Source: Flavobacteriaceae bacterium (lineage in GTDB: Bacteria > Bacteroidota > Bacteroidia > Flavobacteriales > Flavobacteriaceae). From it: a stretch of 64,000 bases of DNA. The position numbers were made by a program, and so were the translations under genes. The notes beneath the pieces are model-generated. The model was not told the origin of the DNA. It did no database searches and saw only the letters and a list, made by a program, of their open reading frames with translations. The stretch's first letter is position 1. Every line of letters begins with the position of its first letter. Shown piece by piece: positions 1 to 8,857 of this stretch. The stretch lies in assembly GCA_028279515.1 (NCBI GenBank), contig JANQNQ010000008.1, forward strand, positions 434,001 to 498,000, given 5' to 3'.

Positions 1-209
1 TTTATGAAGCGTTTAAGCGTTATGCGCAACGTGCAAGATTCAATTTTTCATTTGCAGATCATAAAGACAAGTTGAAACAGTTTATCAAAGCTACACTGGC
101 CGAACAATTGTATGGTACCAATGCCTACGGACAAATTCTCAATGAAGGTGATGTCATGATAGAAAAAGTGAAAGATCTGGCAGGAGAAGCAGTAACCGCC
201 GATAATTAA
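1..209 (+). CDS. C-terminal end of a probable S41 (tail-specific) peptidase, partial
   Basis: The first 209 bases are an open frame (codons beginning at position 3) ending in TAA at 207-209; the start lies upstream of the window. The visible 68 residues are helical and charged, with the stretch LAEQLYGTNAYGQ followed by LNEGDVM and an IEKVKDL end. This resembles the helical tail that follows the catalytic domain in periplasmic S41 carboxy-terminal processing peptidases. No catalytic residue is in view, so the assignment is tentative. Its stop codon overlaps the stop codon of the convergent flavoprotein gene (shared bases 206-209), leaving no room for a dedicated terminator. Confidence 0.45.
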   Translation, partial: YEAFKRYAQRARFNFSFADHKDKLKQFIKATLAEQLYGTNAYGQILNEGDVMIEKVKDLAGEAVTADN

Positions 210-808
210 ATTTTGTCATGCACTTTCGTGTGCTTCCCATCATTCCATAAAGTAAGAATATCTGTAGCAACCTGTGCGCCGCTACCGGCAGCGATGGCAA
301 ATTGACTGCGCCATCCAGCGAGTGTTCCGGCAACATAGATGCCTGGAGCCACCAAATGATTTTCATTTTTAAGCTGAATGCGTTCTTTCTCAGGATTGGC
401 CATGTCGTGTGCTTCAACATACTGCTCTAACCCTTTAATGTAGAAGAACTTCGTATACCCTAAAGCAACGACAATGGTTTTAGCCTGATAGCTATTTTTG
501 TTCGTGCTAACGCGGAAGCCATTGGCTTCATCTTGTACTTCGGTCACTTTTTCCCCTAGAATCTGGTCTACATGAGGATACTGCTCAGAAAGCTGAATCT
601 TTCCACTTTCCAAAATATCAGCACCTGTTGTTCCAGGAGTGAGCCCCAGTACATTATTAAATAAAGCATTTTGAAGGTGTGATGCCTTTTGATGCATCAC
701 AATGCCGATCTTTTTGTTAGAAGTGAAAGGTTTCGCATGAGCCGAACCTAACACCAATGCGCACTGCATACCAGCCGCACCACCACCAATGACTAAAACA
801 TCATACAT
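206..808 (-). CDS. Small FAD/NAD(P)-binding oxidoreductase (thioredoxin reductase-like)
   Basis: A 200-residue flavoprotein. The N-terminus has a Rossmann dinucleotide signature (VLVIGGGAAGMQCA, residues 4-17), and a second conserved region near the C-terminus (APGIYVAGTLAGWRSQF, with the G-I-Y-V-A-G core) matches the FAD-contacting ATG-type motif of thioredoxin reductase-like proteins. It is about 100 residues shorter than true thioredoxin reductase and has no CxxC redox pair and no clear internal NADPH-binding Rossmann repeat, so it cannot be assigned to thioredoxin reduction. The substrate is unknown. The start codon overlaps the stop of the upstream small membrane protein by one base (TAATG), so the two are translationally coupled. 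The stop overlaps the convergent S41 gene. Confidence 0.75.
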   Translation of the reverse strand: MYDVLVIGGGAAGMQCALVLGSAHAKPFTSNKKIGIVMHQKASHLQNALFNNVLGLTPGTTGADILESGKIQLSEQYPHVDQILGEKVTEVQDEANGFRVSTNKNSYQAKTIVVALGYTKFFYIKGLEQYVEAHDMANPEKERIQLKNENHLVAPGIYVAGTLAGWRSQFAIAAGSGAQVATDILTLWNDGKHTKVHDKI

Positions 809-1011
809 TAGCGACGTTCCTTTATTTTTTGCTCAACCTTCTTAGAAGTATTGTAAATCAATACCAAAAGGATGGCACAAAGGGCAGCGACGATTCCGAT
901 GACGGCCACCATGCTCTCTCCTTCAAACAAGGCTTCAGTGTTCAGTTTAGTTGCGTTAAATACGATGATAGCCAACGCAACAATATATAAGATGATACTA
1001 AAGGTCTTCAT
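808..1011 (-). CDS. Small two-helix membrane protein, unknown function
   Basis: A 67-residue protein with two predicted membrane segments (about residues 5-20 and 34-53), an acidic loop between them and a strongly basic C-terminal tail (KKVEQKIKERR) that should lie in the cytoplasm. I recognise no family. It sits between marC (16 bases upstream) and the small flavoprotein (one-base stop/start overlap), so it probably belongs to one leftward transcript marC-this gene-flavoprotein. Only its membrane location is inferred. Confidence 0.6.
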   Translation of the reverse strand: MKTFSIILYIVALAIIVFNATKLNTEALFEGESMVAVIGIVAALCAILLVLIYNTSKKVEQKIKERR

Positions 1012-1027
1012 ACAAACAGTACTTTAA

Positions 1028-1609
1028 TTAGGCGAAAAGAATCTTGACATTCGCTGCGAAAAGCTTCACAGAGATTGCCAACAAAATTACGCCAAAAATT
1101 TTACGTATGATATTGATACCATTAGGACCAATGATACGCTCGATCTTTGAAGAGGTCTTTAACACTACATATATCAATAGAATGTTTGCCAGGATACCAA
1201 TGATGATGTTCTCAATGTCAAGCTCGGCACGCAAGGATAGCAATGTGGTTAAACTACCAGGTCCAGCAATCAATGGAAAGGCCAACGGAAATACAGAAGC
1301 CGTGATACCACCTCCCTCTTCTTCCTTATACAAGGTGATTCCAAGAATCATTTCTAGCGCAATAAAGAAGAGGATAAACGCACCTGCTACGGCAAACGAG
1401 TTCACATCGACTCCGATAAGTTTAAGAATACTTTGCCCTACAAATAGGAAGACAATCAAAATGACTCCTGCGATGATCGAGGCTTTTTCTGATTGAATGT
1501 GACCATGCTTTTTTCGCAGGTCGATGATGATCGGGATGTTTCCGATGATATCAATTACAGCAAACAATACCATGAAGGCCGTAAAACTCTGTTGAAAGCT
1601 GAAGCTCAT
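1028..1609 (-). CDS. MarC family integral membrane protein
   Basis: A MarC/UPF0056 family protein of 193 residues with six predicted membrane helices. The family signature is clear: PLAFPLIAGPGSLTTLL in the middle, an N-terminal FAVIDIIGNIPI segment and a C-terminal helix RIIRKIFGVILLAISVK-like region. The family function is unsettled; the name comes from a disproved link to multiple antibiotic resistance. I place the start at the ATG at 1607-1609. The longer frame would use TTG at 1634-1636, which falls inside a promoter -7 element (TACTTTTG, 1634-1641) and so would not be transcribed. It heads a leftward unit with the small membrane protein and the flavoprotein. Confidence 0.85.
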   Translation of the reverse strand: MSFSFQQSFTAFMVLFAVIDIIGNIPIIIDLRKKHGHIQSEKASIIAGVILIVFLFVGQSILKLIGVDVNSFAVAGAFILFFIALEMILGITLYKEEEGGGITASVFPLAFPLIAGPGSLTTLLSLRAELDIENIIIGILANILLIYVVLKTSSKIERIIGPNGINIIRKIFGVILLAISVKLFAANVKILFA

Positions 1610-1633
1610 AACATTGGGTTTAAAATTTCGCTG

Positions 1634-1680
1634 CAAAAGTAGGTCATAAAGGCCGATTTACCATATTAATAAATGGTAAA
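1634..1680 (-). promoter_or_regulatory. Promoter -7 element for marC plus 8-bp inverted repeat
   Basis: On the minus strand TACTTTTG (1634-1641) fits the Bacteroidota -7 consensus TAnnTTTG. The -33 position has no TTTG; it is occupied instead by a perfect inverted repeat TTTACCAT-N8-ATGGTAAA (1657-1664 and 1673-1680). The repeat lies between the divergent marC and DUF3109 genes and overlaps the expected polymerase contact of marC, so it may be an operator. A weak terminator is the alternative, but there are no adjoining T runs. Confidence 0.4.
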
Positions 1681-1734
1681 CCTTCACAGTGGATAAAAAA
1701 AGAGAATTCTTAGACAAAAATGTATATTTGCGGC

Positions 1735-2301
1735 ATGTTTCAAATCGGAAAGACCATCGTCTCTGAAGACGTAATTGAAAAGGAATTTGTGTGCAATATT
1801 TCGGCATGCAAAGGGGAGTGTTGTGTGGCCGGAGAAGCGGGGGCACCGTTAGAAGAAGAAGAAAAAGAGATATTGGAGTCAATCTACCCAGAGGTAAAAC
1901 CATACTTGCGAAAAGAGGGAATCGAAGCCATCGAGCAGCAAGGCACCTATGTAAAAGGACGCGATGGTGATTGGGAAACGCCATTGGTCAATGGGGCCGA
2001 ATGTGCCTATGTTACTTTTGGTGAAGATGGAACAGCACTCTGCGGAATTGAGCAGGCCTATAACGACGGAAAAGTCGATTGGAAGAAACCCATCTCGTGT
2101 CATTTATATCCAGTACGCATTCAAAAGTACTCGCAATTTTCGGCAGTAAACTATCACCGTTGGCCCATTTGCGATGACGCATGTTCTTTGGGAAAAGAAT
2201 TGCAAGTTCCGGTCTATAAATTTGTCAAAGAAGCGCTGATACGCAAGTATGGTGAGGCTTGGTATACAGAATTAGAGGAGGTGGCCAAAAATTGGAAGTG
2301 A
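1735..2301 (+). CDS. DUF3109 family protein (Cys-rich, YkgJ-like cluster)
   Basis: A 188-residue protein of the DUF3109 family common in Bacteroidota. Near the N-terminus is a cysteine cluster C-x4-C-x3-C-C (residues 20-30 from the chosen start), and further cysteines occur in CAYVTF, ALCGIE, ISCHLYP and ICDDAC, consistent with a zinc or iron-sulfur site as in the YkgJ-type CxxxCxxCC proteins. The biochemical role is unknown. An in-frame ATG at 1720 would add five residues, but a promoter -7 element (TATATTTG, 1723-1730) lies inside that extension and predicts transcription starting at about 1735, so I prefer the ATG at 1735, on an almost leaderless message. Confidence 0.8.
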   Translation: MFQIGKTIVSEDVIEKEFVCNISACKGECCVAGEAGAPLEEEEKEILESIYPEVKPYLRKEGIEAIEQQGTYVKGRDGDWETPLVNGAECAYVTFGEDGTALCGIEQAYNDGKVDWKKPISCHLYPVRIQKYSQFSAVNYHRWPICDDACSLGKELQVPVYKFVKEALIRKYGEAWYTELEEVAKNWK

Positions 2302-2506
2302 TCGTTTCAATTTTTTCAATGACTTTTAATAAGATCAACGATGGCTTTTCAAATGTAGAATCCTAGGCTTTACGGGGGCTGCGATCAAATATAACTTCAC
2401 AATCACTTGATTGTCAAATAGTTAAGTGAAAATCATCAAATTGTAAAAAAGTAGGAAAAATCAGCGATCTTGTTAAAAACTCAAGGCGTTTGTGAATAAG
2501 TATGAC

Positions 2507-2537
2507 TTTCTTTTCTGATCACAATTTAGAATCTTTG
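2507..2537 (+). promoter_or_regulatory. Probable promoter of nrdB-nrdA
   Basis: TTTC (2507-2510), a 19-nt spacer and AATCTTTG (2530-2537) approximate the Bacteroidota -33/-7 pair with its preferred spacing. Transcription would begin near 2542, about 54 bases before the nrdB ATG. The rest of the 294-base gap (2302-2595) is AT-rich; I see no clear repeat or NrdR-like box pair. Confidence 0.35.
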
Positions 2538-2595
2538 TTAGTCCCAAATCACTTCTAAATTTTAGTCATTAAACCATTAAAAGTCAGTTGAGAAG

Positions 2596-3579
2596 ATGTC
2601 AGACGCAGCAGTAGAACCAATCTTACAAGAAAACAAAGATCGATTTGTGATTTTTCCGATCCAACACCATGATATTTGGGAATGGTATAAGAAGTCTGAG
2701 GCCAGTTTTTGGACAGCCGAAGAAATCGACCTTCACCAAGATCTAACCGATTGGTCGCAAAAGCTGAATGACGACGAACGTTATTTCATCAAACACATTT
2801 TGGCATTTTTTGCTGCTTCAGACGGAATCGTAAACGAAAACCTGGCAGAGAATTTTGTGAATGAGGTGCAATACTCAGAGGCAAAGTTCTTCTACGGATT
2901 CCAGATTATGATGGAGAACATCCACAGTGAGACCTACTCGTTGTTGATTGACACCTACGTGAAGGATGAAAAGGAAAAGGACAGGCTCTTCAAAGCGATT
3001 GAAAATTTCCCTGCCATCAAAAAGAAAGCTGACTGGGCACTTCAATGGATCGAATCCCCAAGTTTTGCAGAACGTCTTATCGCATTTGCTGCTGTAGAAG
3101 GAATCTTCTTCTCAGGTGCGTTCTGTTCGATCTTTTGGCTTAAAAAGCGTGGTTTAATGCCTGGACTAACCTTTTCTAACGAATTGATCTCTAGAGATGA
3201 AGGCGTGCACTGTGACTTTGCAGTTCACCTTCACAACAATCATTTGGTAAACAAAGTGCCAAAAGAGCGTATTAGAGGAATCATCGTAGATGCACTGAAC
3301 ATCGAACGTGAATTTATCACCGAATCTCTTCCAGTAAGTTTGATCGGAATGAATGCTAAATTGATGACCCAGTATCTAGAATTCGTTACAGACAGGCTAT
3401 TGGTAGAACTCGGTTGTGAAAAAGAATACAACGCGAGCAACCCATTTGACTTTATGGACATGATCTCGCTTCAAGGAAAGACCAATTTCTTCGAAAAGCG
3501 CGTTTCAGAATACCAAAAAGCAGGGGTATTGAACAAGGATACCGAAGACGACAAGATCAGCTTCGACGCCGATTTCTAG
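2596..3579 (+). CDS. nrdB: Class I ribonucleotide reductase, beta (R2) subunit
   Basis: Makes the radical needed for reduction of ribonucleotides to deoxyribonucleotides, in a cytoplasmic complex with NrdA. The 327-residue protein resembles the eukaryotic-like R2 group: [36 protein letters not shown] and [10 protein letters not shown] are all present. Metal ligands can be placed as D76, E107, H110, E168, E202 and H205, and the radical tyrosine as Y114, so all canonical dimetal and tyrosyl positions are intact. The C-terminus (ISFDADF) is the short acidic-aromatic tail that docks to the large subunit. nrdA follows 138 bases downstream on the same strand. Confidence 0.97.
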   Translation: MSDAAVEPILQENKDRFVIFPIQHHDIWEWYKKSEASFWTAEEIDLHQDLTDWSQKLNDDERYFIKHILAFFAASDGIVNENLAENFVNEVQYSEAKFFYGFQIMMENIHSETYSLLIDTYVKDEKEKDRLFKAIENFPAIKKKADWALQWIESPSFAERLIAFAAVEGIFFSGAFCSIFWLKKRGLMPGLTFSNELISRDEGVHCDFAVHLHNNHLVNKVPKERIRGIIVDALNIEREFITESLPVSLIGMNAKLMTQYLEFVTDRLLVELGCEKEYNASNPFDFMDMISLQGKTNFFEKRVSEYQKAGVLNKDTEDDKISFDADF

Positions 3580-3638
3580 GCAGTATCTATCAGGCTAACA
3601 ACGCCTTAGCAACGACATTTTTAAAGAGCACCTAACTG

Positions 3639-3660
3639 GTCTTTCTTATGCAGGAAAGAC
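3639..3660. repeat. Small inverted repeat between nrdB and nrdA
   Basis: GTCTTTC (3639-3645) and GAAAGAC (3654-3660) can pair across an 8-nt loop in the nrdB-nrdA gap. No T run follows, so it is not a classical terminator. It could set the ratio of the two messages or be incidental. Confidence 0.3.
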
Positions 3661-3717
3661 GCAGCATAAATAAGTATCACTTGTACCAAACGGAAAACCT
3701 AAAAAACTAAGTAGCGT

Positions 3718-6141
3718 ATGTATGTAATTAAAAGAGACGGCAGAAAAGAGCCCATGATGTTCGACAAGATCACGGCTCGTGTTAGAAAATTGTGTTATGG
3801 ATTAAACGGCCTTGTGGATCCTGTGAAAGTGGCCATGAGAGTGATTGAAGGATTGTATGACGGAGTGACTACCTCTGAGTTAGACAACTTGGCAGCAGAA
3901 GTTGCGGCAACCATGACCACAACCCATCCTGATTATGCCCGTCTTGCGGCAAGAATCTCGGTGTCTAACCTTCATAAAAACACCAAAAAGTCGTTCTCTG
4001 AAACCATGGTCGACCTTTATGAGTACGTGAACCCACGTACAGGAAAGAAGGCACCACTGCTTTCTGATGAGGTATACAAAGTAGTGATGGACAATGCCGA
4101 GAAATTAGACTCGACCATCATTTACAATCGTGATTTTGGATACGATTACTTTGGGTTTAAAACACTAGAACGCTCGTACTTATTAAAATTGAATGGTCAG
4201 ATCGCCGAACGCCCACAACACATGTTGATGCGTGTTTCTGTCGGAATCCACTTGGACGATATCGACAGCGCGATCGAAACCTATGAGTTGATGTCTAAAA
4301 AGTACTTTACACACGCTACACCTACTTTATTCAACTCAGGAACACCAAAACCGCAGATGTCTTCTTGCTTCTTGCTTACTATGAAGGACGATAGCATCGA
4401 CGGTATTTACGATACATTGAAACAAACGGCCAAGATTTCTCAATCTGCTGGAGGAATCGGACTTTCTATTCATAACATCCGTGCTACAGGATCATACATC
4501 GCTGGAACCAATGGAACCTCTAACGGAATCGTGCCAATGCTACGAGTGTTTAACGACACGGCACGTTACGTTGACCAAGGAGGAGGAAAGCGTAAAGGAT
4601 CTTTCGCTATTTACGTAGAACCATGGCATGCTGATATTTTCGATTTCTTGGATTTGAAAAAGAATCACGGTAAAGAAGAAATGCGTGCACGTGACCTTTT
4701 CTATGCCATGTGGATTCCAGATTTGTTCATGAAGCGTGTACAAGAAGATGGACAATGGACGTTGATGTGCCCGAATGAGTGTCCTGGGCTTTTTGATTCG
4801 CATAGCGAAGAGTTCGAAAAGCAATACCTTGCGTATGAAGAAGCAGGAAAAGGAAGAAAGACCATCAAGGCTCGTGAACTTTGGGAGAAGATCCTAGAAT
4901 CTCAAATCGAGACAGGAACTCCTTATATGTTGTACAAGGATGCAGCCAACAGAAAGTCGAACCAAAAGAACTTGGGAACTATTCGTTCTTCGAACCTATG
5001 TACCGAGATCATGGAGTATACATCAGAAGATGAGGTAGCTGTATGTAACTTGGCATCGATTGCCTTACCAATGTTCGTAAAGAACAACGAGTTTGATCAC
5101 AAAGAACTGTTTAGAGTGACCAAGCGCGTGACCAAGAACTTGAACCGAGTGATCGATCGTAATTACTATCCTGTGATCGAGGCACAAAACTCAAACTTCC
5201 GTCACAGACCGGTTGGATTGGGCGTACAAGGATTGGCGGATACCTTCATTAAATTACGCATGCCATTTACAAGTGATGAAGCCAAGAAGTTAAACCAAGA
5301 GATCTTTGAGACACTATACTTCGCTGCTGTAACCGCTTCTATGGAAGCTGCCAAAGAAGAAGGACCATACGAGACTTACAAAGGGTCGCCAATGTCAGAA
5401 GGAGAATTCCAGCACAACCTTTGGGGAATCAAAGACGAAGAACTAAGCGGTCGTTGGGACTGGGGCAAGCTGCGTAAAAATGTGAAGAAGCACGGTGTTA
5501 GAAACTCATTGTTAGTAGCACCGATGCCAACTGCTTCAACTTCGCAGATTCTTGGAAACAATGAATGTTTCGAACCATATACATCAAACATTTACACAAG
5601 ACGAGTACTTTCAGGCGAGTTCATCGTTGTCAACAAGCACTTGTTAGAAGACTTAGTAAACCTAGGACTTTGGAATGAAGATCTAAAGCAAGAGTTGATG
5701 CGTGCTAACGGGTCGATCCAACACATCGATGTGATTCCACAGGACATTAAAGAACTGTATAAAACAGTTTGGGAATTAAGTATGAAAGACATCATCGACA
5801 TGTCACGTCACAGAGGATACTTTATCGACCAGTCGCAATCGTTGAATCTATTCATGGAAGGTGCAACAATGGCCAAATTGACCTCAATGCACTTCTATGC
5901 TTGGAAGTCAGGATTGAAGACAGGAATGTATTATTTACGTACCAAGTCGGCCGTAGATGCGATCAAGTTTACACTCGACAACAAGAAAAAGTCAGCGCCA
6001 GTTGAAGTACCCGCTGCAGTTGCTGCCGGTGAAAAACCTGCACCTGTAGCTGTTGAGCCATTGACACCGCAAGAGTTAAAGGAGATGCTGGCCAAATCAA
6101 GAGAGAGTGAAGATGATGATTGCTTGATGTGTGGATCATAA
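3718..6141 (+). CDS. nrdA: Class I ribonucleotide reductase, alpha (R1) subunit
   Basis: Catalytic and allosteric subunit of ribonucleoside-diphosphate reductase, partner of the upstream NrdB. The 807-residue protein begins with an ATP-cone (about residues 1-90, starting [12 protein letters not shown]), the overall activity switch. The catalytic barrel follows, with the substrate cysteine in MSSCFLL, the active-site loop SSNLCTEI (N, C and E of the radical site), and [18 protein letters not shown]. The C-terminal tail ends CLMCGS, the mobile CxxC pair re-reduced by thioredoxin or glutaredoxin. It is joined by a Pro/Ala/Val-rich flexible linker (about residues 760-785). All motifs for activity are present. 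No strong terminator follows; a REP-like palindrome lies 38 bases downstream. Confidence 0.97.
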   Translation: MYVIKRDGRKEPMMFDKITARVRKLCYGLNGLVDPVKVAMRVIEGLYDGVTTSELDNLAAEVAATMTTTHPDYARLAARISVSNLHKNTKKSFSETMVDLYEYVNPRTGKKAPLLSDEVYKVVMDNAEKLDSTIIYNRDFGYDYFGFKTLERSYLLKLNGQIAERPQHMLMRVSVGIHLDDIDSAIETYELMSKKYFTHATPTLFNSGTPKPQMSSCFLLTMKDDSIDGIYDTLKQTAKISQSAGGIGLSIHNIRATGSYIAGTNGTSNGIVPMLRVFNDTARYVDQGGGKRKGSFAIYVEPWHADIFDFLDLKKNHGKEEMRARDLFYAMWIPDLFMKRVQEDGQWTLMCPNECPGLFDSHSEEFEKQYLAYEEAGKGRKTIKARELWEKILESQIETGTPYMLYKDAANRKSNQKNLGTIRSSNLCTEIMEYTSEDEVAVCNLASIALPMFVKNNEFDHKELFRVTKRVTKNLNRVIDRNYYPVIEAQNSNFRHRPVGLGVQGLADTFIKLRMPFTSDEAKKLNQEIFETLYFAAVTASMEAAKEEGPYETYKGSPMSEGEFQHNLWGIKDEELSGRWDWGKLRKNVKKHGVRNSLLVAPMPTASTSQILGNNECFEPYTSNIYTRRVLSGEFIVVNKHLLEDLVNLGLWNEDLKQELMRANGSIQHIDVIPQDIKELYKTVWELSMKDIIDMSRHRGYFIDQSQSLNLFMEGATMAKLTSMHFYAWKSGLKTGMYYLRTKSAVDAIKFTLDNKKKSAPVEVPAAVAAGEKPAPVAVEPLTPQELKEMLAKSRESEDDDCLMCGS

Positions 6142-6178
6142 GAGCATTCCTGAAAAGCAGCGCTTGAGGGAAGCTCGC

Positions 6179-6206
6179 ACGTCATTCCCACGAAAGCGGG
6201 AATCTT
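6179..6206. repeat. REP-like palindrome
   Basis: ATTCCC-ACGAAAGC-GGGAAT folds as a 6-bp stem extended by a C-G pair closing a GAAA loop, preceded by CGTC. Related copies occur at 38052-38078 and, diverged, at 47842-47868. This is the common GTCATTCCnGC-type extragenic palindrome. Confidence 0.6.
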
Positions 6207-6270
6207 TGCAAACTGCACCCAATAGCAAAAAGGAAGGAAGTATGACTCAATAATAATCTATTTATCCAGC

Positions 6271-6301
6271 CATAACTACTAAGGGAAGTTTTCTATATTT
6301 G
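6271..6301 (+). promoter_or_regulatory. Probable promoter of the RDD gene pair
   Basis: TATATTTG (6294-6301) is an exact TAnnTTTG -7 element. A TTTA at 6271-6274 lies 19 nt upstream as a weak -33. The first RDD start codon is 36 bases downstream. Confidence 0.5.
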
Positions 6302-6337
6302 GGGCTTCCCTTTCTTTTTATGAATGATTAATAGCCT

Positions 6338-6850
6338 ATGAACGATTTTTATGTAACTGAAGAACTGTATGCCGATAAAGGTACGCGCTTCGCAAATTTT
6401 ATTGTAGACAGAATTATTTTTTATGGTTTTGCCATTGTGATTCTTGGTTTTGCCATACCCTTTATTTTAGAGCTGATTGGAGGAGATGTAAACGATTACC
6501 TGTTCCAAATAGAAAATATAAGCAGAGTGGCAGATATTTTAGTTTCTTGGACGCTCTATTTCATGTTCTATACAGTTATCGAATACGCAACTAACGGAAG
6601 AACTGTAGGGAAATATCTAACAAAGACCGTTGTTGTTGATGAGCGTGGTAACAACCCAGGCTTTGTTGCCTTTCTGACAAGGTCGGCTTGTAGATTCATC
6701 CCGTTTGAGCCATTCTCTTTCTTGGGAGATGAACCAAGAGGGTGGCATGATACATTGTCAAAAACGTATGTGGTGGATGTAAAAAAACTAAAGAACAGAA
6801 AAGAGCTTTCTACCGAATTGGATCAAATAGGAAAAGTAGAAGAAGAATGA
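6338..6850 (+). CDS. RDD family membrane protein (first of tandem pair)
   Basis: A 170-residue protein with the RDD domain: R-x3-N-x-I-V-D near the N-terminus (ADKGTRFANFIVDRI), two to three membrane helices (about residues 25-50 and 67-85), the conserved GRTVGKYLTKTVVV segment and a C-terminal SACRFIPFEPFSFLG...RGWHD motif. RDD proteins are small membrane proteins, some linked to ion exchange and others to export, and the role here is unknown. The next gene is a paralogue with the same motifs in the same order and overlaps by ATGA, so the pair arose by duplication and is probably co-expressed and translationally coupled. Confidence 0.85.
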   Translation: MNDFYVTEELYADKGTRFANFIVDRIIFYGFAIVILGFAIPFILELIGGDVNDYLFQIENISRVADILVSWTLYFMFYTVIEYATNGRTVGKYLTKTVVVDERGNNPGFVAFLTRSACRFIPFEPFSFLGDEPRGWHDTLSKTYVVDVKKLKNRKELSTELDQIGKVEEE

Positions 6851-7368
6851 TTGAATCGACTAGACAAGATACTTTTGTGGTTACAGAAGAGCTGTTTGCT
6901 GATCGTGGAAACCGATTCGTAAATAATTTGATCGACAGTATATTCTTTATGGTTTTTTGGGTAGGGGTAGATTATTTTTTCTCATTTATTTATGATGAAT
7001 TTGGTCATTCGACACTCACTGATTTTTATTACAATACAACCCTTATTGGTGATTATGCGCAAACTTATGCCCTGCAGTTCATTTTCTTTTTTGCATTTGA
7101 AGTGTCGACGGGTAAAACTTTAGGGAAATATGTGACAAAAACCATTGTGGTTGATACCTATGGAGAGCGACCAAGTAACAAAACGATTGCGATTCGAAGT
7201 TTAATACGATTCATCCCTTTTGAAGCCTTTTCATTTTTAGGGTCTTCCTTAAGAGGGTGGCACGATCGATGGTCTGACACATATGTTGTCAATGAAAATG
7301 AACTTAAAAATAGAAAAGAACTCTCTTCCGAACTGGATCAAATCGGAGTGCCTCAAGAACTAGAGTAA
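6847..7368 (+). CDS. RDD family membrane protein (second of tandem pair)
   Basis: A 173-residue paralogue of the preceding gene. Shared landmarks are TEELFADRGNRFVNNLIDS, GKTLGKYVTKTIVVDTYGE, IRSLIRFIPFEAFSFLG, RGWHDRWSDTYVVNE and the C-terminal RKELSSELDQIG. The middle part between the helices has diverged and contains more aromatic residues. The start codon overlaps the previous stop (6847-6850). The two proteins probably act together, perhaps as a hetero-oligomer, but this is inference from duplication and coupling only. dgt begins five bases after this stop and is likely co-transcribed. Confidence 0.85.
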   Translation: MIESTRQDTFVVTEELFADRGNRFVNNLIDSIFFMVFWVGVDYFFSFIYDEFGHSTLTDFYYNTTLIGDYAQTYALQFIFFFAFEVSTGKTLGKYVTKTIVVDTYGERPSNKTIAIRSLIRFIPFEAFSFLGSSLRGWHDRWSDTYVVNENELKNRKELSSELDQIGVPQELE

Positions 7369-7372
7369 CCAT

Positions 7373-8719
7373 ATGATGAACTGGGAACAATTACTTTCAT
7401 TAAAACGCTTCGGCGATACACATAAACGACTACGAAAAGAACAGGATGAGACCCGTTTGGGCTTTGAGGTTGATTACGATCGTATCATCTTTTCTTCAGC
7501 CTTTAGAGGCCTGCAAGACAAGACACAGGTCATCCCTTTGTCAAAGACTGATTTCGTACACACGCGTTTGACACACAGTTTAGAGGTGTCAGTGGTAGGT
7601 CGTAGTTTGGGACGCCAAGTAGGAAGGCAGTTGTTAGAACGTCATCCGCATTTAGGTGAAACTCACGGCTATCGTTTCAATGATTTTGGGGCCATTGTCG
7701 CGGCGGCAGCTTTAGCACACGACATTGGAAACCCTCCCTTTGGACATAGCGGAGAAAAGGCCATCGGAGAATACTTCAAAACTGGAAACGGGGCCTCACT
7801 AAAGAAGCAGTTCACAGAAAAAGAATACCAAGACCTTTGCGATTTTGAAGGAAACGCCAATGGTTTCAAAATACTTACAGAAAGCCGAGAGGGCATCGAA
7901 GGAGGACTTCGACTTAGTTATGCCACTTTGGGGGCTTTTATGAAGTATCCAAAAGAATCGCTTCCGAAGAAACCCACCAAACATATTGCCGATAAGAAGT
8001 TTGGATTTTTTCAGTCTGAAAAGGAATTCGTAAAGGAAGTAGCCGACGAACTTGGACTCCTTCAAACTAGAAAAGGAAAAGACATAGGTTTTTCACGCCA
8101 CCCGCTGACCTTTTTGGTCGAAGCAGCCGATGATATCTGTTACACCATCATCGATTTCGAAGACGGAATCAACCTCGGTCTGATTGAAGAAGAATTCGCG
8201 CTAGAATACCTGATCAATTTGGTGCGAGATACCATCAACACAAAGAAATACCAGGCCCTGAAACACAAAGAAGACCGCTTAGGATATTTAAGAGCTTTAT
8301 CCATCAGTACATTGATCAATGAAGCGTGCAAGGTGTTCTTAGAGAATGAAGAAAAGATTCTTGCAGGAACCTTTGACAGCGCATTATTAGACAAGTGCAA
8401 ATACAGCGCCCAGATCGATGACATTATTCGCCTGAGTGTTTCCAACATCTACCAATCAGATGAAGTCATTGAAAAGGAAGTGGCCGGATATAAGATCTTG
8501 CAAGGACTACTCGATGTGTTTGTACAGGCCATTGTTAGAAAAGACCAAGGTCAGGACACCAATTATGACCGATTGGTGATCAAATTATTGCCATCGAGAT
8601 ATCGTGAAATGGGCGGAAGTCTGTACCGTCGTGTCTTGAATATTTCATGCTTTATTGCCAGTCTAACTGATGGCAATGCACTACGCCTTTACAACAAAAT
8701 TCAAGGGCAGATTTTGTAG
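7373..8719 (+). CDS. dgt: Deoxyguanosinetriphosphate triphosphohydrolase (dGTPase)
   Basis: Hydrolyses dGTP, and in some homologues other dNTPs, to the nucleoside and triphosphate. The 448-residue protein carries the HD-domain metal motif: RLTHSLEVSVVGR (first His), AALAHDIGNPPFGHSG (HD pair plus extra His) and a later Asp in FLVEAADDICY. This order and spacing is typical of dGTPase-type HD hydrolases. Two adjacent ATG codons (7373 and 7376) are possible starts. It sits four kilobases from ribonucleotide reductase and just downstream of the RDD pair, so dNTP synthesis and breakdown genes are grouped here. No hairpin terminator is visible after the stop. Confidence 0.92.
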   Translation: MMNWEQLLSLKRFGDTHKRLRKEQDETRLGFEVDYDRIIFSSAFRGLQDKTQVIPLSKTDFVHTRLTHSLEVSVVGRSLGRQVGRQLLERHPHLGETHGYRFNDFGAIVAAAALAHDIGNPPFGHSGEKAIGEYFKTGNGASLKKQFTEKEYQDLCDFEGNANGFKILTESREGIEGGLRLSYATLGAFMKYPKESLPKKPTKHIADKKFGFFQSEKEFVKEVADELGLLQTRKGKDIGFSRHPLTFLVEAADDICYTIIDFEDGINLGLIEEEFALEYLINLVRDTINTKKYQALKHKEDRLGYLRALSISTLINEACKVFLENEEKILAGTFDSALLDKCKYSAQIDDIIRLSVSNIYQSDEVIEKEVAGYKILQGLLDVFVQAIVRKDQGQDTNYDRLVIKLLPSRYREMGGSLYRRVLNISCFIASLTDGNALRLYNKIQGQIL

Positions 8720-8857
8720 ACTTTTTAAGAAAATAACGGTTTCACAACAAAATAGTTAGCTTTACAACATCTTTTTTGCATTTGTGAGAAAATTTTTTAT
8801 TTTCAGCCGTTTTTTGTAAGAACCTAAAATTAGTCACTAACCCCCTCATACTAAACC

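Noticed and set aside
1044-1496. 150-residue open frame opposite marC
   Set aside because: It is fully antisense to a strong MarC match and has low-complexity composition, so it is a shadow frame.
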